Notes: generated by a model not told the origin, from the letters alone. A stretch of DNA of 64,000 nucleotides from Spirochaetales bacterium (GCA_022360655.1 JAKSCK010000237.1:26091-90090), one strand, 5' to 3'; shown: positions 34,635 through 43,957, counted from the first letter of the stretch. A program made the numbers and translations.

Positions 34635-34690
34635 TCGACACAGAAAGCAAATCATCAATAATTGTCCACCCTATGGTTCTGGAAGAAGTC

Positions 34691-36280
34691 TCAGCAATCC
34701 GTGCTATTTCCATGAAATCGGAACTGGCCTTTTCCGGCTTTTTTGGCCTCATACATGGCGGCATCCGCATCTCGTATGACCTCTTCAGGGGAGTTCTTGC
34801 ATTGTGTGGAAGCACAGCGAATGCCAATACTGACCCCAATGGAGATGGAATGACCAGAAAGATTGAAGGGTTGAGAGATGGCATCCACCAGTTTTCCAGC
34901 TAAGATCCCAGCACTTCTCCAGGATGTCACGGAAAGCGCCACAACCACAAATTCATCCCCACCATAACGAGCCACCACATCACTTTCACGCACCGTTTCA
35001 GATAATCGATAGGCCACCTGCTTCAGCAGGTGGTCACCCGCATCATGACCATGATTATCATTCACCCCTTTGAATCCATCTAAATCAAGGAAGAGCACTG
35101 CAAAGGACGAACCTTCTTTGTGCAGAGTCATGAGTAAGTTAGCCAGAAAAGTAATGAGAAAACGTCGATTCGGGAGGGCGGTTAATCGATCATAGTTGGC
35201 AGAATGCTCCAAGGCATCACGACGGCTTTTGGATTGGATATACATCCGTGCAATCAAAATGGACGGAAAAACGGAAAGCAAGGTGATGAAAACGCCCATA
35301 CCAATCAGGCCACGACGCATGGGGGAGAAATGCTCTGACAGTGTTTGGGCATCAATTCGAACCACCATGGTCCAGTGGTAATTCTTGGGCATTCCGGAGA
35401 GAGCCACCATCGGACGGATTCTTCTTGAGATGAACACGCCCCGCCCCTCAGGTGTTTCAAATTCAATACTGCTAGCATGGGTACTCAGGATGGAAGGGGC
35501 CAATAGGGGATAATCATTTTGGAATCGAAAATCCTTGCCTTCCAAAAACATAAATCCCCATTCCTTCTCTTGCTCGGTGGAAGAGAGGTAATACCCCTCC
35601 TCGTTCAAAAGAAATACGGCATCTTCCGAGTCATGAACATCTCCTGTGATTTCCTCCAGAAGGTTTTTTGCCGGAAAGTTGAGAATCACGATGCCCTGAG
35701 AAACCTGGTGCGAAAACACCGCGGTGGAAAAACGGATCATGGGCGAAAAGGGTTGTTCAAGTTCATGATTTTCAATATTCAAATCCAAGGGTGAAACATA
35801 GGTTTCTCCTGGCAAAAGGGCCATTGTTTGAGGGAAATAATAGCGATGTGACTTTTTTTGAAGTTTGTTCTGAGCCACAATCTCGGGTTGAGTCTCCACA
35901 AGATTTACCCGTACTTGCTCATTCCCCTGGACATCAAGAAATCGAACCTGAGAATAGATTTCCTTTACTTGGGCAAAGGCTTTAAAATCCTGCTGAACTT
36001 GAGAATAGTCCTGTGTTTCGATGGCCTCTTGTAAGCTTCCAAGTTGAGAAAGGAATTGAACATCTGCAACCACATCCTGGAATCGTGTGGCGGCTGTATG
36101 CTCGCGAGACCGGAGATGCACCTCTTCTTCAAAAACCAAGGAATCCCGATAGGTATTGAGCTGACCTTCGTAGAACAGCACCAAGATCAGACTCACAATC
36201 ATCCCAAAAAAAAGTGTGAGCAATAGAACCAACGGGCCTTTTTGAAGTTTTCGTTTTTGGTGATTCCAACCTAAACTCAC
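34691..36280 (-). CDS. Membrane-bound diguanylate cyclase with Cache-like sensor
   Basis: 529 residues from a GTG start (AGGTAGG upstream). TM1 about 17-37, a periplasmic dCache-like sensor about 38-310, TM2 about 318-340 and a C-terminal GGDEF domain. The catalytic motif YGGDEF is intact at about 437-442. An allosteric I-site RESD lies five residues upstream, so product inhibition is expected. It makes cyclic di-GMP from two GTP in response to an extracellular cue, probably influencing motility or adhesion. The ligand is unknown. Confidence 0.93.
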   Translation of the reverse strand: MSLGWNHQKRKLQKGPLVLLLTLFFGMIVSLILVLFYEGQLNTYRDSLVFEEEVHLRSREHTAATRFQDVVADVQFLSQLGSLQEAIETQDYSQVQQDFKAFAQVKEIYSQVRFLDVQGNEQVRVNLVETQPEIVAQNKLQKKSHRYYFPQTMALLPGETYVSPLDLNIENHELEQPFSPMIRFSTAVFSHQVSQGIVILNFPAKNLLEEITGDVHDSEDAVFLLNEEGYYLSSTEQEKEWGFMFLEGKDFRFQNDYPLLAPSILSTHASSIEFETPEGRGVFISRRIRPMVALSGMPKNYHWTMVVRIDAQTLSEHFSPMRRGLIGMGVFITLLSVFPSILIARMYIQSKSRRDALEHSANYDRLTALPNRRFLITFLANLLMTLHKEGSSFAVLFLDLDGFKGVNDNHGHDAGDHLLKQVAYRLSETVRESDVVARYGGDEFVVVALSVTSWRSAGILAGKLVDAISQPFNLSGHSISIGVSIGIRCASTQCKNSPEEVIRDADAAMYEAKKAGKGQFRFHGNSTDC

Positions 36281-36381
36281 TGTTCCTACCTATTCCCAAA
36301 TGAATGGACAATCCATTGATAATTACTGGTCTTAGGCTTTTATTATAAGTTTACCTAGGAATCTCTCTGCCAGAAATTGGC

Positions 36382-36410
36382 AAAAAAAACGCCTGGTAAG
36401 AACCAGGCGT
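36382..36410 (-). terminator. Rho-independent terminator of pckG
   Basis: On the minus strand ACGCCTGGT/ACCAGGCGT (9 bp, 4-base loop) followed by TTTTTTTT. Confidence 0.95.
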
Positions 36411-36464
36411 TTTGTGCACATCAAAAGATGTCCATGCTCCTTGATAAATCAAAGGGCAGAATCA

Positions 36465-36487
36465 ACCACAGGATGCAATCCTGTGGT
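36465..36487 (-). repeat. Stem-loop just downstream of pckG stop
   Basis: ACCACAGGAT/ATCCTGTGGT, perfect 10-bp stem with a 3-base loop, 14 bases after the stop and before the true terminator. It may protect the mRNA 3' end. Confidence 0.6.
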
Positions 36488-36500
36488 CGTTATAAAAGGA

Positions 36501-38321
36501 TTAACCCAAGCGCTTCTCAAGAGCAGCAATCTGGTCAATCAACTCCTGAGGAGTCTTTTCGCCATAGGATTCATAGGTTTCCTTAATGGCGGCCAATTCT
36601 TTCTTCCAACCTTCAGCATCAACGGCCAAAAGAGCGTCCATGTCAGCATCAGTAAGATCAAGACCTTCAATATTGATGTCTTCCTTCTTGGGAAGCTTAC
36701 CAATGGGAGTCTCAACAGCCTCAACAGCATCATCACAGCGCTTGAACACCCACTCCAGAACCCGGCTGTTATCACCGAATCCAGGCCAGATGAACTTGCC
36801 TTCGGGAGATTTGCGGAACCAGTTTGTGAAGAAGATCTTGGGAAGCTTTGCACCCTCGGTCTTACCAATCTTCAACCAGTGGTTGAGGAAGTCAGCAACA
36901 TGGTAACCAATGAAGGGACGCATAGCCATGGGATCACGGCGAACGGTACCAGCTTTGAGGTCAAGAGCAGCAGCGGTAATCTCAGAACCAGCAGCAGAAC
37001 CCATGAAGGTTCCGTGGGTCCAGTCAAAGGCCTCATTCACCAAGGGGATGGTGGAGGGGCGACGACCACCGAAGAGGAAGGCGTCAATGGGAACACCAGC
37101 AGGATCTTCCCAGTTATCAGCAATAGAAGGACAGTTGGAAGCCTTGGCAGCAAATCGAGCATTGGGGTGAGCAGCAGGGGCCTCAGCCGTTGCAGGATCC
37201 CACTCGTTGCCCTTCCAGTCAATCAACTTGCCAGGAGCATCGTAGCCAATGCCTTCCCACCACACATCGCCGTCTTCTGTGAGGGCAACGTTAGTGAAGA
37301 TGGTGTCTTTGGCACAGGAGTGCATGGCGTTGGGGTTGGAATCCATGGATGTACCAGGAGCCACACCAAAGAAGCCAGCCTCGGGGTTGATACCATAGAG
37401 GCGACCATCTTTGCCAAACTTCATCCAGGCAATGTCATCACCAACGGTTTCCACCTTCCAACCGGGGATGGTGGGGATGAGCATGGCCAAGTTGGTTTTA
37501 CCACAAGCGGAAGGGAATGCACCGGTGATGTGCTTCACTTCGCCTTCGGGGCTGGTGAGTTTCAAAATCAGCATATGCTCAGCCATCCAACCCTCATCAC
37601 GGGCCTGAACGGAAGCAATGCGGAGAGCCAGACACTTCTTACCAAGAAGGGCGTTTCCACCATAACCGGAGCCAAAGGACCAGATCTCACGAGTTTCGGG
37701 GAAGTGACAGATGTACTTCTCTTCAACGGGAGCACAGGGCCACTGGCCGTTGTCGCTCTCGCCTTCAGCAAGAGGCTTACCAACGGAGTGAACACAGGGG
37801 ATGAACTCACCATCAGCGCCGAGAACATCGTACACTTTGGGAGTCACACGAGCCATGATGTGCTTGTTGATCACAACGTAAGCGGAATCTGTGATTTCAA
37901 AACCAATCTTTGCAATATCAGAGCCAACAGGGCCCATGGAGAAGGGAATCACGTACATGGTACGGCCCTTCATGCAACCGGCGTATTTGGCCTTCATGAT
38001 TTTCTTGAGTTCGACAGGATCAATCCAGTTGTTGAGGGGACCAGCATCGGCTTCATTCTCAGAAGCAATGTAGGTGCGACTCTCAACACGGGCCACATCA
38101 GAAGGATCAGAACGGAAAAGAAGACTGTTAGGACGCTTCTCGGGGTTCAACCGGGTTGCGAGGCCGCAATCCACCAGTTCCTGGGAAAGACGATCGTACT
38201 CTTCTTTGGAGCCGTCGGCCCAGTAGACTGCATCGGGGGTCATGAGCTCTGCCCATTCTTCGACCCAGGAAACGAGTTTTGCGTGCTTGGTGGGCACGGC
38301 GTTCAGGTAGTTGATTCCCAT
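36501..38321 (-). CDS. pckG: Phosphoenolpyruvate carboxykinase (GTP), canonical
   Basis: 606 residues, standard for GTP-dependent PEPCK. The P-loop is FPSACGKTN (about 269-277), the Mg-binding kinase-2 motif is GDDIAW (about 297), and R-active loop features and [23 protein letters not shown] are present. It interconverts oxaloacetate + GTP and PEP + CO2 + GDP. In fermenting anaerobes it often runs toward oxaloacetate, feeding the Na+-pumping OadGAB encoded nearby. Strong ribosome site AGGAGG. It diverges from a second PEPCK gene. An inverted repeat (TTCCGGT/ACCGGAA) lies in its leader. Confidence 0.95.
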   Translation of the reverse strand: MGINYLNAVPTKHAKLVSWVEEWAELMTPDAVYWADGSKEEYDRLSQELVDCGLATRLNPEKRPNSLLFRSDPSDVARVESRTYIASENEADAGPLNNWIDPVELKKIMKAKYAGCMKGRTMYVIPFSMGPVGSDIAKIGFEITDSAYVVINKHIMARVTPKVYDVLGADGEFIPCVHSVGKPLAEGESDNGQWPCAPVEEKYICHFPETREIWSFGSGYGGNALLGKKCLALRIASVQARDEGWMAEHMLILKLTSPEGEVKHITGAFPSACGKTNLAMLIPTIPGWKVETVGDDIAWMKFGKDGRLYGINPEAGFFGVAPGTSMDSNPNAMHSCAKDTIFTNVALTEDGDVWWEGIGYDAPGKLIDWKGNEWDPATAEAPAAHPNARFAAKASNCPSIADNWEDPAGVPIDAFLFGGRRPSTIPLVNEAFDWTHGTFMGSAAGSEITAAALDLKAGTVRRDPMAMRPFIGYHVADFLNHWLKIGKTEGAKLPKIFFTNWFRKSPEGKFIWPGFGDNSRVLEWVFKRCDDAVEAVETPIGKLPKKEDINIEGLDLTDADMDALLAVDAEGWKKELAAIKETYESYGEKTPQELIDQIAALEKRLG

Positions 38322-38641
38322 TGGGATCCTCCTGTCAGAAATATCAGTGTAAAAGTCTGATTTCCGGTGATATGACCGGAACCGTCATCTTAGTGAAATC
38401 CTTCCAAGTGGTCTAGAGATCAACGAGAGCCAAAAATTTCAAGAAATATTTGTAAATAAGATCAATTTGCGAATAATCAACAAATTCTGGGCCTTTCACT
38501 ATTATATAGAGCCGGGGGGTGGTACAAACAGGGCATTACTCCTTAAAATTAGCCAAATTGGCGCAAAACAAGAGCCGAGTGATTTTGAAACATATTTTCT
38601 GCGCACGGTGCGCCGCGGGCGCGGGAAAACAAGGAGTAACA
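38322..38641. promoter_or_regulatory. Divergent control region between the two PEPCK genes
   Basis: Two symmetric elements are visible: TTCCGGT-GATATG-ACCGGAA at 38362-38381 in the pckG leader, and GCGCAC-G-GTGCGC at 38601-38613 followed by CGCGGGCGCG, just upstream of the second gene's ribosome site. A TATTATATAG stretch at 38500-38509 could be a -10 for the plus gene but has no good -35. No gene is supported. Confidence 0.5.
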
Positions 38642-40540
38642 ATGAATCCCAAGTACGATGCCCTTTTAAAAGAGAAAATGTCTGAGAAGAGTTATGAGAA
38701 GCTCACGGCACTGAAGAACCAGAAAGTTTATGACTTTGTGGGTTTGTTTGCTGAGCATTGTAACCCAGCCACCATTTACGTTTGTGATGACAGTGCTGCT
38801 GATGAGGCCTACATCCGTGAGCAGGCTTTGGCAAAGGGTGAAGAACACAAACTGGCAAAAGAGGGCCAAACCATTCACTGGGATGGTTATGGTGATCAGG
38901 CACGTGACAAAGCCAACACCAAATACATTGTGACTCCAGAAAACATGGAGCGCATGAAATCTTTGAATGCTGTTCCCTTTGATGAGGGACAGAAAGAAAT
39001 CATGGAAATTGCCAAGGACAACATGAAGGGCAAAGATGCTGTTGTGAAGTTCTTTGCTGAAGGCCCAACAGGAAGCCCCTTCACCATTCCTTGTATTCAG
39101 TTCACAGATTCCTGGTATGTTGCTCATTCAGAGTCAATTCTTTATCGCCCGGCCTATGATCATTTCCTGAACATGAAGGACGATGAGAAAGATGATATCT
39201 TCCGCTTCATCCATTCTGCTGGTGAGCAGGATGAGCGAGGATGTTCTGTCAATCTTGATAAACGTCGTATCTACATGGATTTGCAGAACAACATGGTGTA
39301 CTCCCAGAATGCACAGTACGCTGGAAACTCTGTTGGTTTGAAAAAACATTCCATGCGCTTGGCCATCAACAAGGCTGGCGAGGAAGGTTGGCTCTGCGAG
39401 CACATGTTTGTGATGGCCGTAGTTGAACCTGAATCCAAACGACAGACCTACTTTGCTGGTGCTTACCCCTCCGCGTGTGGAAAAACATCCACCGCAATGG
39501 TTCCAGGTGAAAAAGTTGTGGGTGACGATATTGCTTACTTCCGCAACATTGATGGTGAATTCCGCGCCGTAAACGTGGAGCAGGGAATCTTTGGTATCAT
39601 CAAGGATGTGAACTCCAGTGATGATCCTGTGATTTTCGAGAACCTCAAGAAGGGTCAGGAACTGATCTTCTCCAACGTTCTTCAGGGTCCCGATAACAAC
39701 CCCTACTGGACCGGTATGGGTGAAGACACTCCGACGGAAGGCAACAACCATCATGGTGCATGGAAATTGGGTGACAAGGATGCCAATGGCAAAGATGTCA
39801 CCATTTCCCATGCCAACAGCCGCTATACCATGCGTCTGGACTACTTAGCCAACTTTGATAAAGAAGGTTTTGAGGCCAAACAGGGTGTAAAGGTTGACGG
39901 TTTGCTTTACGGTGGACGCGATTCTGATACCACGGTTCCTGTGGAAGAATCTCCCTCCTATGCCAGCGGTATTTTATTGAAGGCTGCCACTTTGGAATCG
40001 GAAACCACAGCCGCCACTCTGGGTGCAGAAGGTGTGCGCACAGCAAGTCCCATGGCCAACATGGACTTTGTGTCCTATCCCTTGGGAGAATACACCGCCA
40101 ACAACCTGAAATTCACGGAGGGCATGAAGGAAGAACCAAAAGTCTTCAGCACCAACTACTTTATGCTCAGCCCTGAAGGGAAATTCATGACCAGCAAGCT
40201 GGCCAAGAAAGTCTGGCTTCACTGGGCAGAAGGCCGCGTTCATGGCGAGTACGAAGGATACAAAACTCCCACTGGAACCATCCCCCTCTATGCCGACTTG
40301 AAGAAACTCTTCAAGGATCTGTTGAATGAGGACTTCAGTGAGGAAGACTACACCTATCTCTTCACATTCCGCTGCACCAAGTGGATTGAGAAGCTGGAGA
40401 GAACAAAAGCCTTCTTTGCCAAGATGGACAACAATGTTCCAGCACACATCATTGAAGCCTGGGACAAGGCCATTGCAGAGATTTCTGCCGCCAAAGAGAA
40501 ATATGGCGATCAGATTAAACCTGGAACTTTTAAAGGTTAA
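38642..40540 (+). CDS. Divergent second PEP carboxykinase (GTP family)
   Basis: 632 residues from ATG 38642 (AAGGAG upstream; the track start 41 codons earlier runs through the GC-rich leader). It keeps the PEPCK-GTP signature motifs: YPSACGKTS (about 276-284), GDDIAYF (about 293) and a C-terminal FRCTKW region. Overall it is clearly different from the neighbouring 606-residue enzyme: the N-terminal half shows little similarity, and the segment after the P-loop is rearranged (EKVVGDDIAYFRN). It is too short for PPi-type PEPCK. It may use a different nucleotide, direction or condition. Its divergent pairing with pckG is unusual. Confidence 0.88.
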   Translation: MNPKYDALLKEKMSEKSYEKLTALKNQKVYDFVGLFAEHCNPATIYVCDDSAADEAYIREQALAKGEEHKLAKEGQTIHWDGYGDQARDKANTKYIVTPENMERMKSLNAVPFDEGQKEIMEIAKDNMKGKDAVVKFFAEGPTGSPFTIPCIQFTDSWYVAHSESILYRPAYDHFLNMKDDEKDDIFRFIHSAGEQDERGCSVNLDKRRIYMDLQNNMVYSQNAQYAGNSVGLKKHSMRLAINKAGEEGWLCEHMFVMAVVEPESKRQTYFAGAYPSACGKTSTAMVPGEKVVGDDIAYFRNIDGEFRAVNVEQGIFGIIKDVNSSDDPVIFENLKKGQELIFSNVLQGPDNNPYWTGMGEDTPTEGNNHHGAWKLGDKDANGKDVTISHANSRYTMRLDYLANFDKEGFEAKQGVKVDGLLYGGRDSDTTVPVEESPSYASGILLKAATLESETTAATLGAEGVRTASPMANMDFVSYPLGEYTANNLKFTEGMKEEPKVFSTNYFMLSPEGKFMTSKLAKKVWLHWAEGRVHGEYEGYKTPTGTIPLYADLKKLFKDLLNEDFSEEDYTYLFTFRCTKWIEKLERTKAFFAKMDNNVPAHIIEAWDKAIAEISAAKEKYGDQIKPGTFKG

Positions 40541-40546
40541 TTCTGA

Positions 40547-40575
40547 TGTCATGGTGGGGTTGCTCCACCATGACA
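40547..40575 (+). terminator. First hairpin after the second PEPCK gene
   Basis: TGTCATGGTGG/CCACCATGACA, perfect 11-bp stem with a 7-base loop, 6 bases past the stop. It has no T-tract. Confidence 0.6.
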
Positions 40576-40587
40576 ATAGGTAAATGT

Positions 40588-40622
40588 CATGAGCCTCTTG
40601 ATTGTGTTCAATGAGGCTCATG
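40588..40622 (+). terminator. Second hairpin after the second PEPCK gene
   Basis: CATGAGCCTC/GAGGCTCATG, 10-bp stem extended by TTGA/TCAA, followed by TCTTCCTATTCT, a loose T-rich tail. It probably terminates transcription together with the first hairpin. Confidence 0.65.
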
Positions 40623-40776
40623 TCTTCCTATTCTAACCATTTGGAAGCACAACCATCATTCTATTCATCATTCAGAAGTCCCAATAAAGTCCTTTCTGTT
40701 CATAATGCCTTCAAACCTGAAGAACTCTCCCACTCCCGATTTTTGGAAGAATTATAAAGAATCACACATTTATTCC

Positions 40777-40805
40777 TTGACGGCGGAAATCGTGCAAGCT
40801 AACAT
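40777..40805 (+). promoter_or_regulatory. Sigma70 promoter of the LacI-controlled sugar operon
   Basis: TTGACG (40777-40782), exactly 17 bp, TAACAT (40800-40805). Predicted start near 40812. The operator repeats overlap the spacer, the -10 and the start site. Confidence 0.75.
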
Positions 40806-40840
40806 CGTGCACGTTAACGACACAATCGGTAACGTGCACG
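40791..40840 (+). promoter_or_regulatory. Three operator-like repeats, LacI type
   Basis: CGTGCAAGCTAAC (40791-40803) and CGTGCACGTTAAC (40806-40818) are direct copies. GTAACGTGCACG (40829-40840) is an inverted copy. Each is centred on a GTGCAC-like palindrome as in LacI-family operators; centres are 15 and 27 bp apart. Position over the promoter implies repression, most simply by the LacI regulator encoded by the last gene of the operon. Confidence 0.7.
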
Positions 40841-40863
40841 GTTTGTCATAACAAGGAGGATCT

Positions 40864-42135
40864 ATGAAGAAAATCGGTTTATTTGTACTGGCATTAATTT
40901 CCATTGCAAGCTTTGCTTTTGCTAATGGTGAGAATGAAAGTAAGGACATGTCTGAGGACAAGATCATCATTGACACGTTTAAAGATCTTTGGCCCGAATA
41001 CATGATGGAAGCGCTGGAAGCAGCTGGACTTGCTGACAAAGTTGAATTCCGCACAACTCCTCAGAATCAGTATGAATCCAAGCTTAAAGTCACCATTGCT
41101 TCTGGTGAGGTTGGTGACATCATTTGCATGGATGCTCCCAACATTGCCTACTATGCTGACCTCGGCGCCTTAGAGCCCTTAGATTCTTATTGGGATGAAA
41201 ATGATTTTGCAGACCTTGTGGGATCTGCCCGTCAGGCAATGACATGGAATGGTCAAATCTGGGCGGCTCCCCTCAACGAGTCCAACTGCGTTCTCTACTA
41301 CAACAAGGCCATGTTTGATGAAGCTGGTATTGTTGCTGCTGAAGGTGTGGACAATGCATGGACCGTTGATCAACTCCTTGATGCCGCTAAGAAACTCACT
41401 AAAAAGAATGCGAATGGTGAAGTGGAAGTTTATGGTCTGATGCCCCAGATGTTCAGCATTGACCAGAAAAATGAAGGCATGACCTACACACAAATGCTCT
41501 GGCCTTGGTGGTTTGGTGCAGACATCATTTCTCCTGATGGATCCACTGTTGATGGCTATTTCAACAGCCCCGAAAGCAAAGCTGCCCTTCAGTTCTACGC
41601 AGACCTCTTCAATAAGCATGGTGTTTCCCCCCAAACAGCAATGTCTAACTTCTTTGCTGGTGAGAAAGTAGCCATGTGGTTCAATGGACCTTGGATGGTT
41701 GGCGTTTGGAAAAACAACTTCCCTGAGTTCTATGAGAGTGGAAACTGGGCCGCCATGCCTCTTCCTCAGAATGTGGCCGCAGCAAGCAACTCTGGCAGCT
41801 GGAACCTGGCTGTCACTGCAAACTCAAAGAACAAAGAATTGGCTTTCAAAGTTCTCCAGGCCATCACAGGAAGCCAGGGTTCTGCCATCTACAACGAGCG
41901 AAGCGGAAATCTTCCCGCTCGTGCCTCTGTCCTGGCTCAAACAGACATGACTGCCGTTCCAATGAACGTCATTCAAGAGCAGCTGTTGAAAACCTCCAAG
42001 GCTCGGCCAGTAACCCCCGTGTATCCACTCATCTCTGAAGCATTCATGAATGCTTACAATGCCGTTGCTTACGGTGCCGATGTGGACGAAGCCTTTGAAG
42101 AGGCTGTTCGCGAGATGAACGACGCCCTCCGTTAA
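40864..42135 (+). CDS. Extracellular sugar-binding protein of the LacI-controlled operon
   Basis: 423 residues. A signal peptide (LFVLALISIASFAFA) is followed by NGENESK, again the FANG-type junction without a lipobox cysteine. Family-1 binding-protein features include VGDIICMDAPN, WAAPLNESNCVLYYNKAMFDEAGI and FNGPWMVGVWK. It captures an extracellular sugar for the two permeases that follow. The start has AAGGAGG. Two strong hairpins follow the stop, probably raising its abundance over the permeases. The substrate is unknown; the operon's hydrolase suggests a fucosylated or galactosylated glycan. Confidence 0.92.
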   Translation: MKKIGLFVLALISIASFAFANGENESKDMSEDKIIIDTFKDLWPEYMMEALEAAGLADKVEFRTTPQNQYESKLKVTIASGEVGDIICMDAPNIAYYADLGALEPLDSYWDENDFADLVGSARQAMTWNGQIWAAPLNESNCVLYYNKAMFDEAGIVAAEGVDNAWTVDQLLDAAKKLTKKNANGEVEVYGLMPQMFSIDQKNEGMTYTQMLWPWWFGADIISPDGSTVDGYFNSPESKAALQFYADLFNKHGVSPQTAMSNFFAGEKVAMWFNGPWMVGVWKNNFPEFYESGNWAAMPLPQNVAAASNSGSWNLAVTANSKNKELAFKVLQAITGSQGSAIYNERSGNLPARASVLAQTDMTAVPMNVIQEQLLKTSKARPVTPVYPLISEAFMNAYNAVAYGADVDEAFEEAVREMNDALR

Positions 42136-42145
42136 ATTGAATTGC

Positions 42146-42200
42146 CTCGAAGAGATTCTTCTCTTCGAGTTTCCCACCTTTCACAGCTGTGAAAGGTGGG
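42146..42200 (+). repeat. Two tandem stem-loops between binding-protein and permease genes
   Basis: CTCGAAGAG/CTCTTCGAG (42146-42169, 9 bp) and a perfect 28-base palindrome CCCACCTTTCACAG|CTGTGAAAGGTGGG (42173-42200). The distance to the permease ribosome site is 13 bases. The likely role is mRNA stabilisation or attenuation. Confidence 0.7.
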
Positions 42201-42225
42201 ACTCCCATCCCCACAGGAGTATCCG

Positions 42226-43122
42226 ATGAACCAGCGCCGATGGACCTTGACGCGCTACAATGGAAAAGAAGTGCGTGATGCCCTTCTCTTTCTTCTCCCT
42301 GCCATTGCCATCATTACCATATTTGTTGCGTGGCCTGGAGCAAAGCTCTTCTACTTTAGCCTGACAGACCTCAAGCTTATGGGTCGTGGACAATTCGTGG
42401 GGCTCAACAACTTCACGAAAATACTAGGAAGCTCCAGCTTTATGGACTCCGTGAGTGCAACCCTCCAATTCATGGTGGTGGTTGTCATTCTTCAAACTTC
42501 ATTAGCCCTAGGATCTGCCGTGATTCTCAACCATGAGACACAGGGGATTCGAACAATTCGAAGCATTCTCTTTGTGCCTGTTGTCCTTTCATTTGTTGTT
42601 GTTGGATACATTTGGAGAGGAATGTACAACGCCGATTACGGCCTGGTGAATGGACTTCTCTCATCACTCGGAATTCCCAAACAAGGATTTCTTGATGATG
42701 GAAGCCAAGCCTTAGGATCTCTCATATTTGCTTGTATTTGGAAAACATGGCCGTTTTTCATGATGATTTTCATTGCCGGCCTCAAAGATATCCCCATCAG
42801 TATTCATGAGTCCGCACTCATTGACGGTGCTGGACCTATAAGACGATTTGTTTCTCTCACTCTTCCCATGCTGAAACGAACACTTCTGTTTGTTGTGGTG
42901 ATTACCACAATGGATTCTGTTGTCAAAGTCTTTGTTCCTGTTTATGTGATGACCAGCGGAGGACCCATGGGCTCAACCGACATGCTGGTTCATCGAACAT
43001 GGAGAACGGCATTCCGACTGGGAAAATTCGGAGAAGCCTCAGCCATGGCTGTTCTTCTCTTCCTCTTTGTTCTTCTCATCAACCTTATACAGCTCAAAAT
43101 GGGGGAACGCAGCGATGATTAA
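42226..43122 (+). CDS. Sugar ABC permease, MalF type (LacI-controlled operon)
   Basis: 298 residues from MNQRRWTLTRY (CAGGAG upstream; the track start lies in the hairpin region). Six predicted helices, MalF-like N-terminus (LLPAIAIITIFVAWPGAKLFYFSL) and EAA loop ESALIDGAGPIRRFVSLTLPML. It overlaps the next permease gene by 8 bases. No ATPase gene is in the operon. It acts in the inner membrane with the MalG-type partner. Confidence 0.92.
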   Translation: MNQRRWTLTRYNGKEVRDALLFLLPAIAIITIFVAWPGAKLFYFSLTDLKLMGRGQFVGLNNFTKILGSSSFMDSVSATLQFMVVVVILQTSLALGSAVILNHETQGIRTIRSILFVPVVLSFVVVGYIWRGMYNADYGLVNGLLSSLGIPKQGFLDDGSQALGSLIFACIWKTWPFFMMIFIAGLKDIPISIHESALIDGAGPIRRFVSLTLPMLKRTLLFVVVITTMDSVVKVFVPVYVMTSGGPMGSTDMLVHRTWRTAFRLGKFGEASAMAVLLFLFVLLINLIQLKMGERSDD

Positions 43123-43957
43123 GTCTCTCGAACGCATCAGCTGGCCAGCCCGGCTTACCCTTGTTGTGCTGTTAGCCATCATGACCATCCCACTTTTATG
43201 GGGAGTCTCACTGTCCTTCCGTTCTAACACGGAAATTGCTGCCATGTCGGGTTTTGGGATTCAAAGTTTTATCCCTGAGCACTTCACCATCATCAACTAT
43301 CAGAACTTTTTCAGCTCTGTGAATTTCCTTCGGGTTCTTGCCACCACTCTCTATGTTTGTGGGGCGGTCACATTGGCCAGTGTTCTCACAGATGCCATGG
43401 CGGCATTTGCCTTTGCACGAATGCGATTTCCCGGACGAGACATTCTTTTTTCGGCCGTTCTGGCCACAATGATTCTTCCCTTGGAACTTCTCATTATTCC
43501 CCTCTACAGCCAAGTAAGGGATATGGGAATGATCAATAAACTTTCTGGAATCATCATTCCTTTCACAGCCAATGGCTTTGGAATCTTCTTCCTCAGACAG
43601 TTTATCAAAGGGGTACCAAATGAGTTGGAAGAAGCCGCAACAATCGATGGTTGTGGTCGGTGGCGACTTTTTGGTCAGATCATTCTCCCACTCTGTCGCA
43701 CGGCACTGATTACCTTAGGAACCATTCAGTTCTTGGCTCAATGGGACGGATTTCTTGTACCTGTGACATTCATCAGTGAACCCTCGAAGGCTGTTCTTCA
43801 AGTTGTTCTTGCCGATCTCCACTCAGGAGTCTACTTCAACGATTATGGGATTCTCTATGCTGGCATCACTGTTGGCTCCCTTCCCATCATTCTCCTGTTT
43901 GTCTTTATCCAGAAATACTACATGGATGGGATTGCCTCAACAGGAATCAAAGGATAA
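43115..43957 (+). CDS. Sugar ABC permease, MalG type (LacI-controlled operon)
   Basis: 280 residues from MIKSLERISW (GGGGGA upstream; the track start is 16 codons earlier, inside the upstream gene). Six predicted helices, EAA loop EEAATIDGCGRWRLFGQIILPL and a MalG-type end (YMDGIASTGIKG). It pairs with the MalF-type permease. The hydrolase gene begins 5 bases after the stop. Confidence 0.92.
   Translation: MIKSLERISWPARLTLVVLLAIMTIPLLWGVSLSFRSNTEIAAMSGFGIQSFIPEHFTIINYQNFFSSVNFLRVLATTLYVCGAVTLASVLTDAMAAFAFARMRFPGRDILFSAVLATMILPLELLIIPLYSQVRDMGMINKLSGIIIPFTANGFGIFFLRQFIKGVPNELEEAATIDGCGRWRLFGQIILPLCRTALITLGTIQFLAQWDGFLVPVTFISEPSKAVLQVVLADLHSGVYFNDYGILYAGITVGSLPIILLFVFIQKYYMDGIASTGIKG

Larger units (their letters stand above)
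40541..40775. other. Gene-free spacer downstream of the second PEPCK
   Basis: It contains the two hairpins listed separately and an AT-rich tract leading into the next promoter. No protein-like ORF is visible. Confidence 0.5.

Noticed and set aside
36414-38360. Long plus ORF (648 aa) opposite pckG
   Set aside because: Shadow of pckG; no known motif, no ribosome site, and it runs through the terminator.
39134-39811. Minus ORF inside the second PEPCK gene
   Set aside because: Antisense shadow of a well-supported enzyme.
40791-40840. Triple repeat as a CRISPR-like or integron array
   Set aside because: Only three 12-13-bp copies, one inverted, with irregular spacing and a position over a promoter; an operator fits better.
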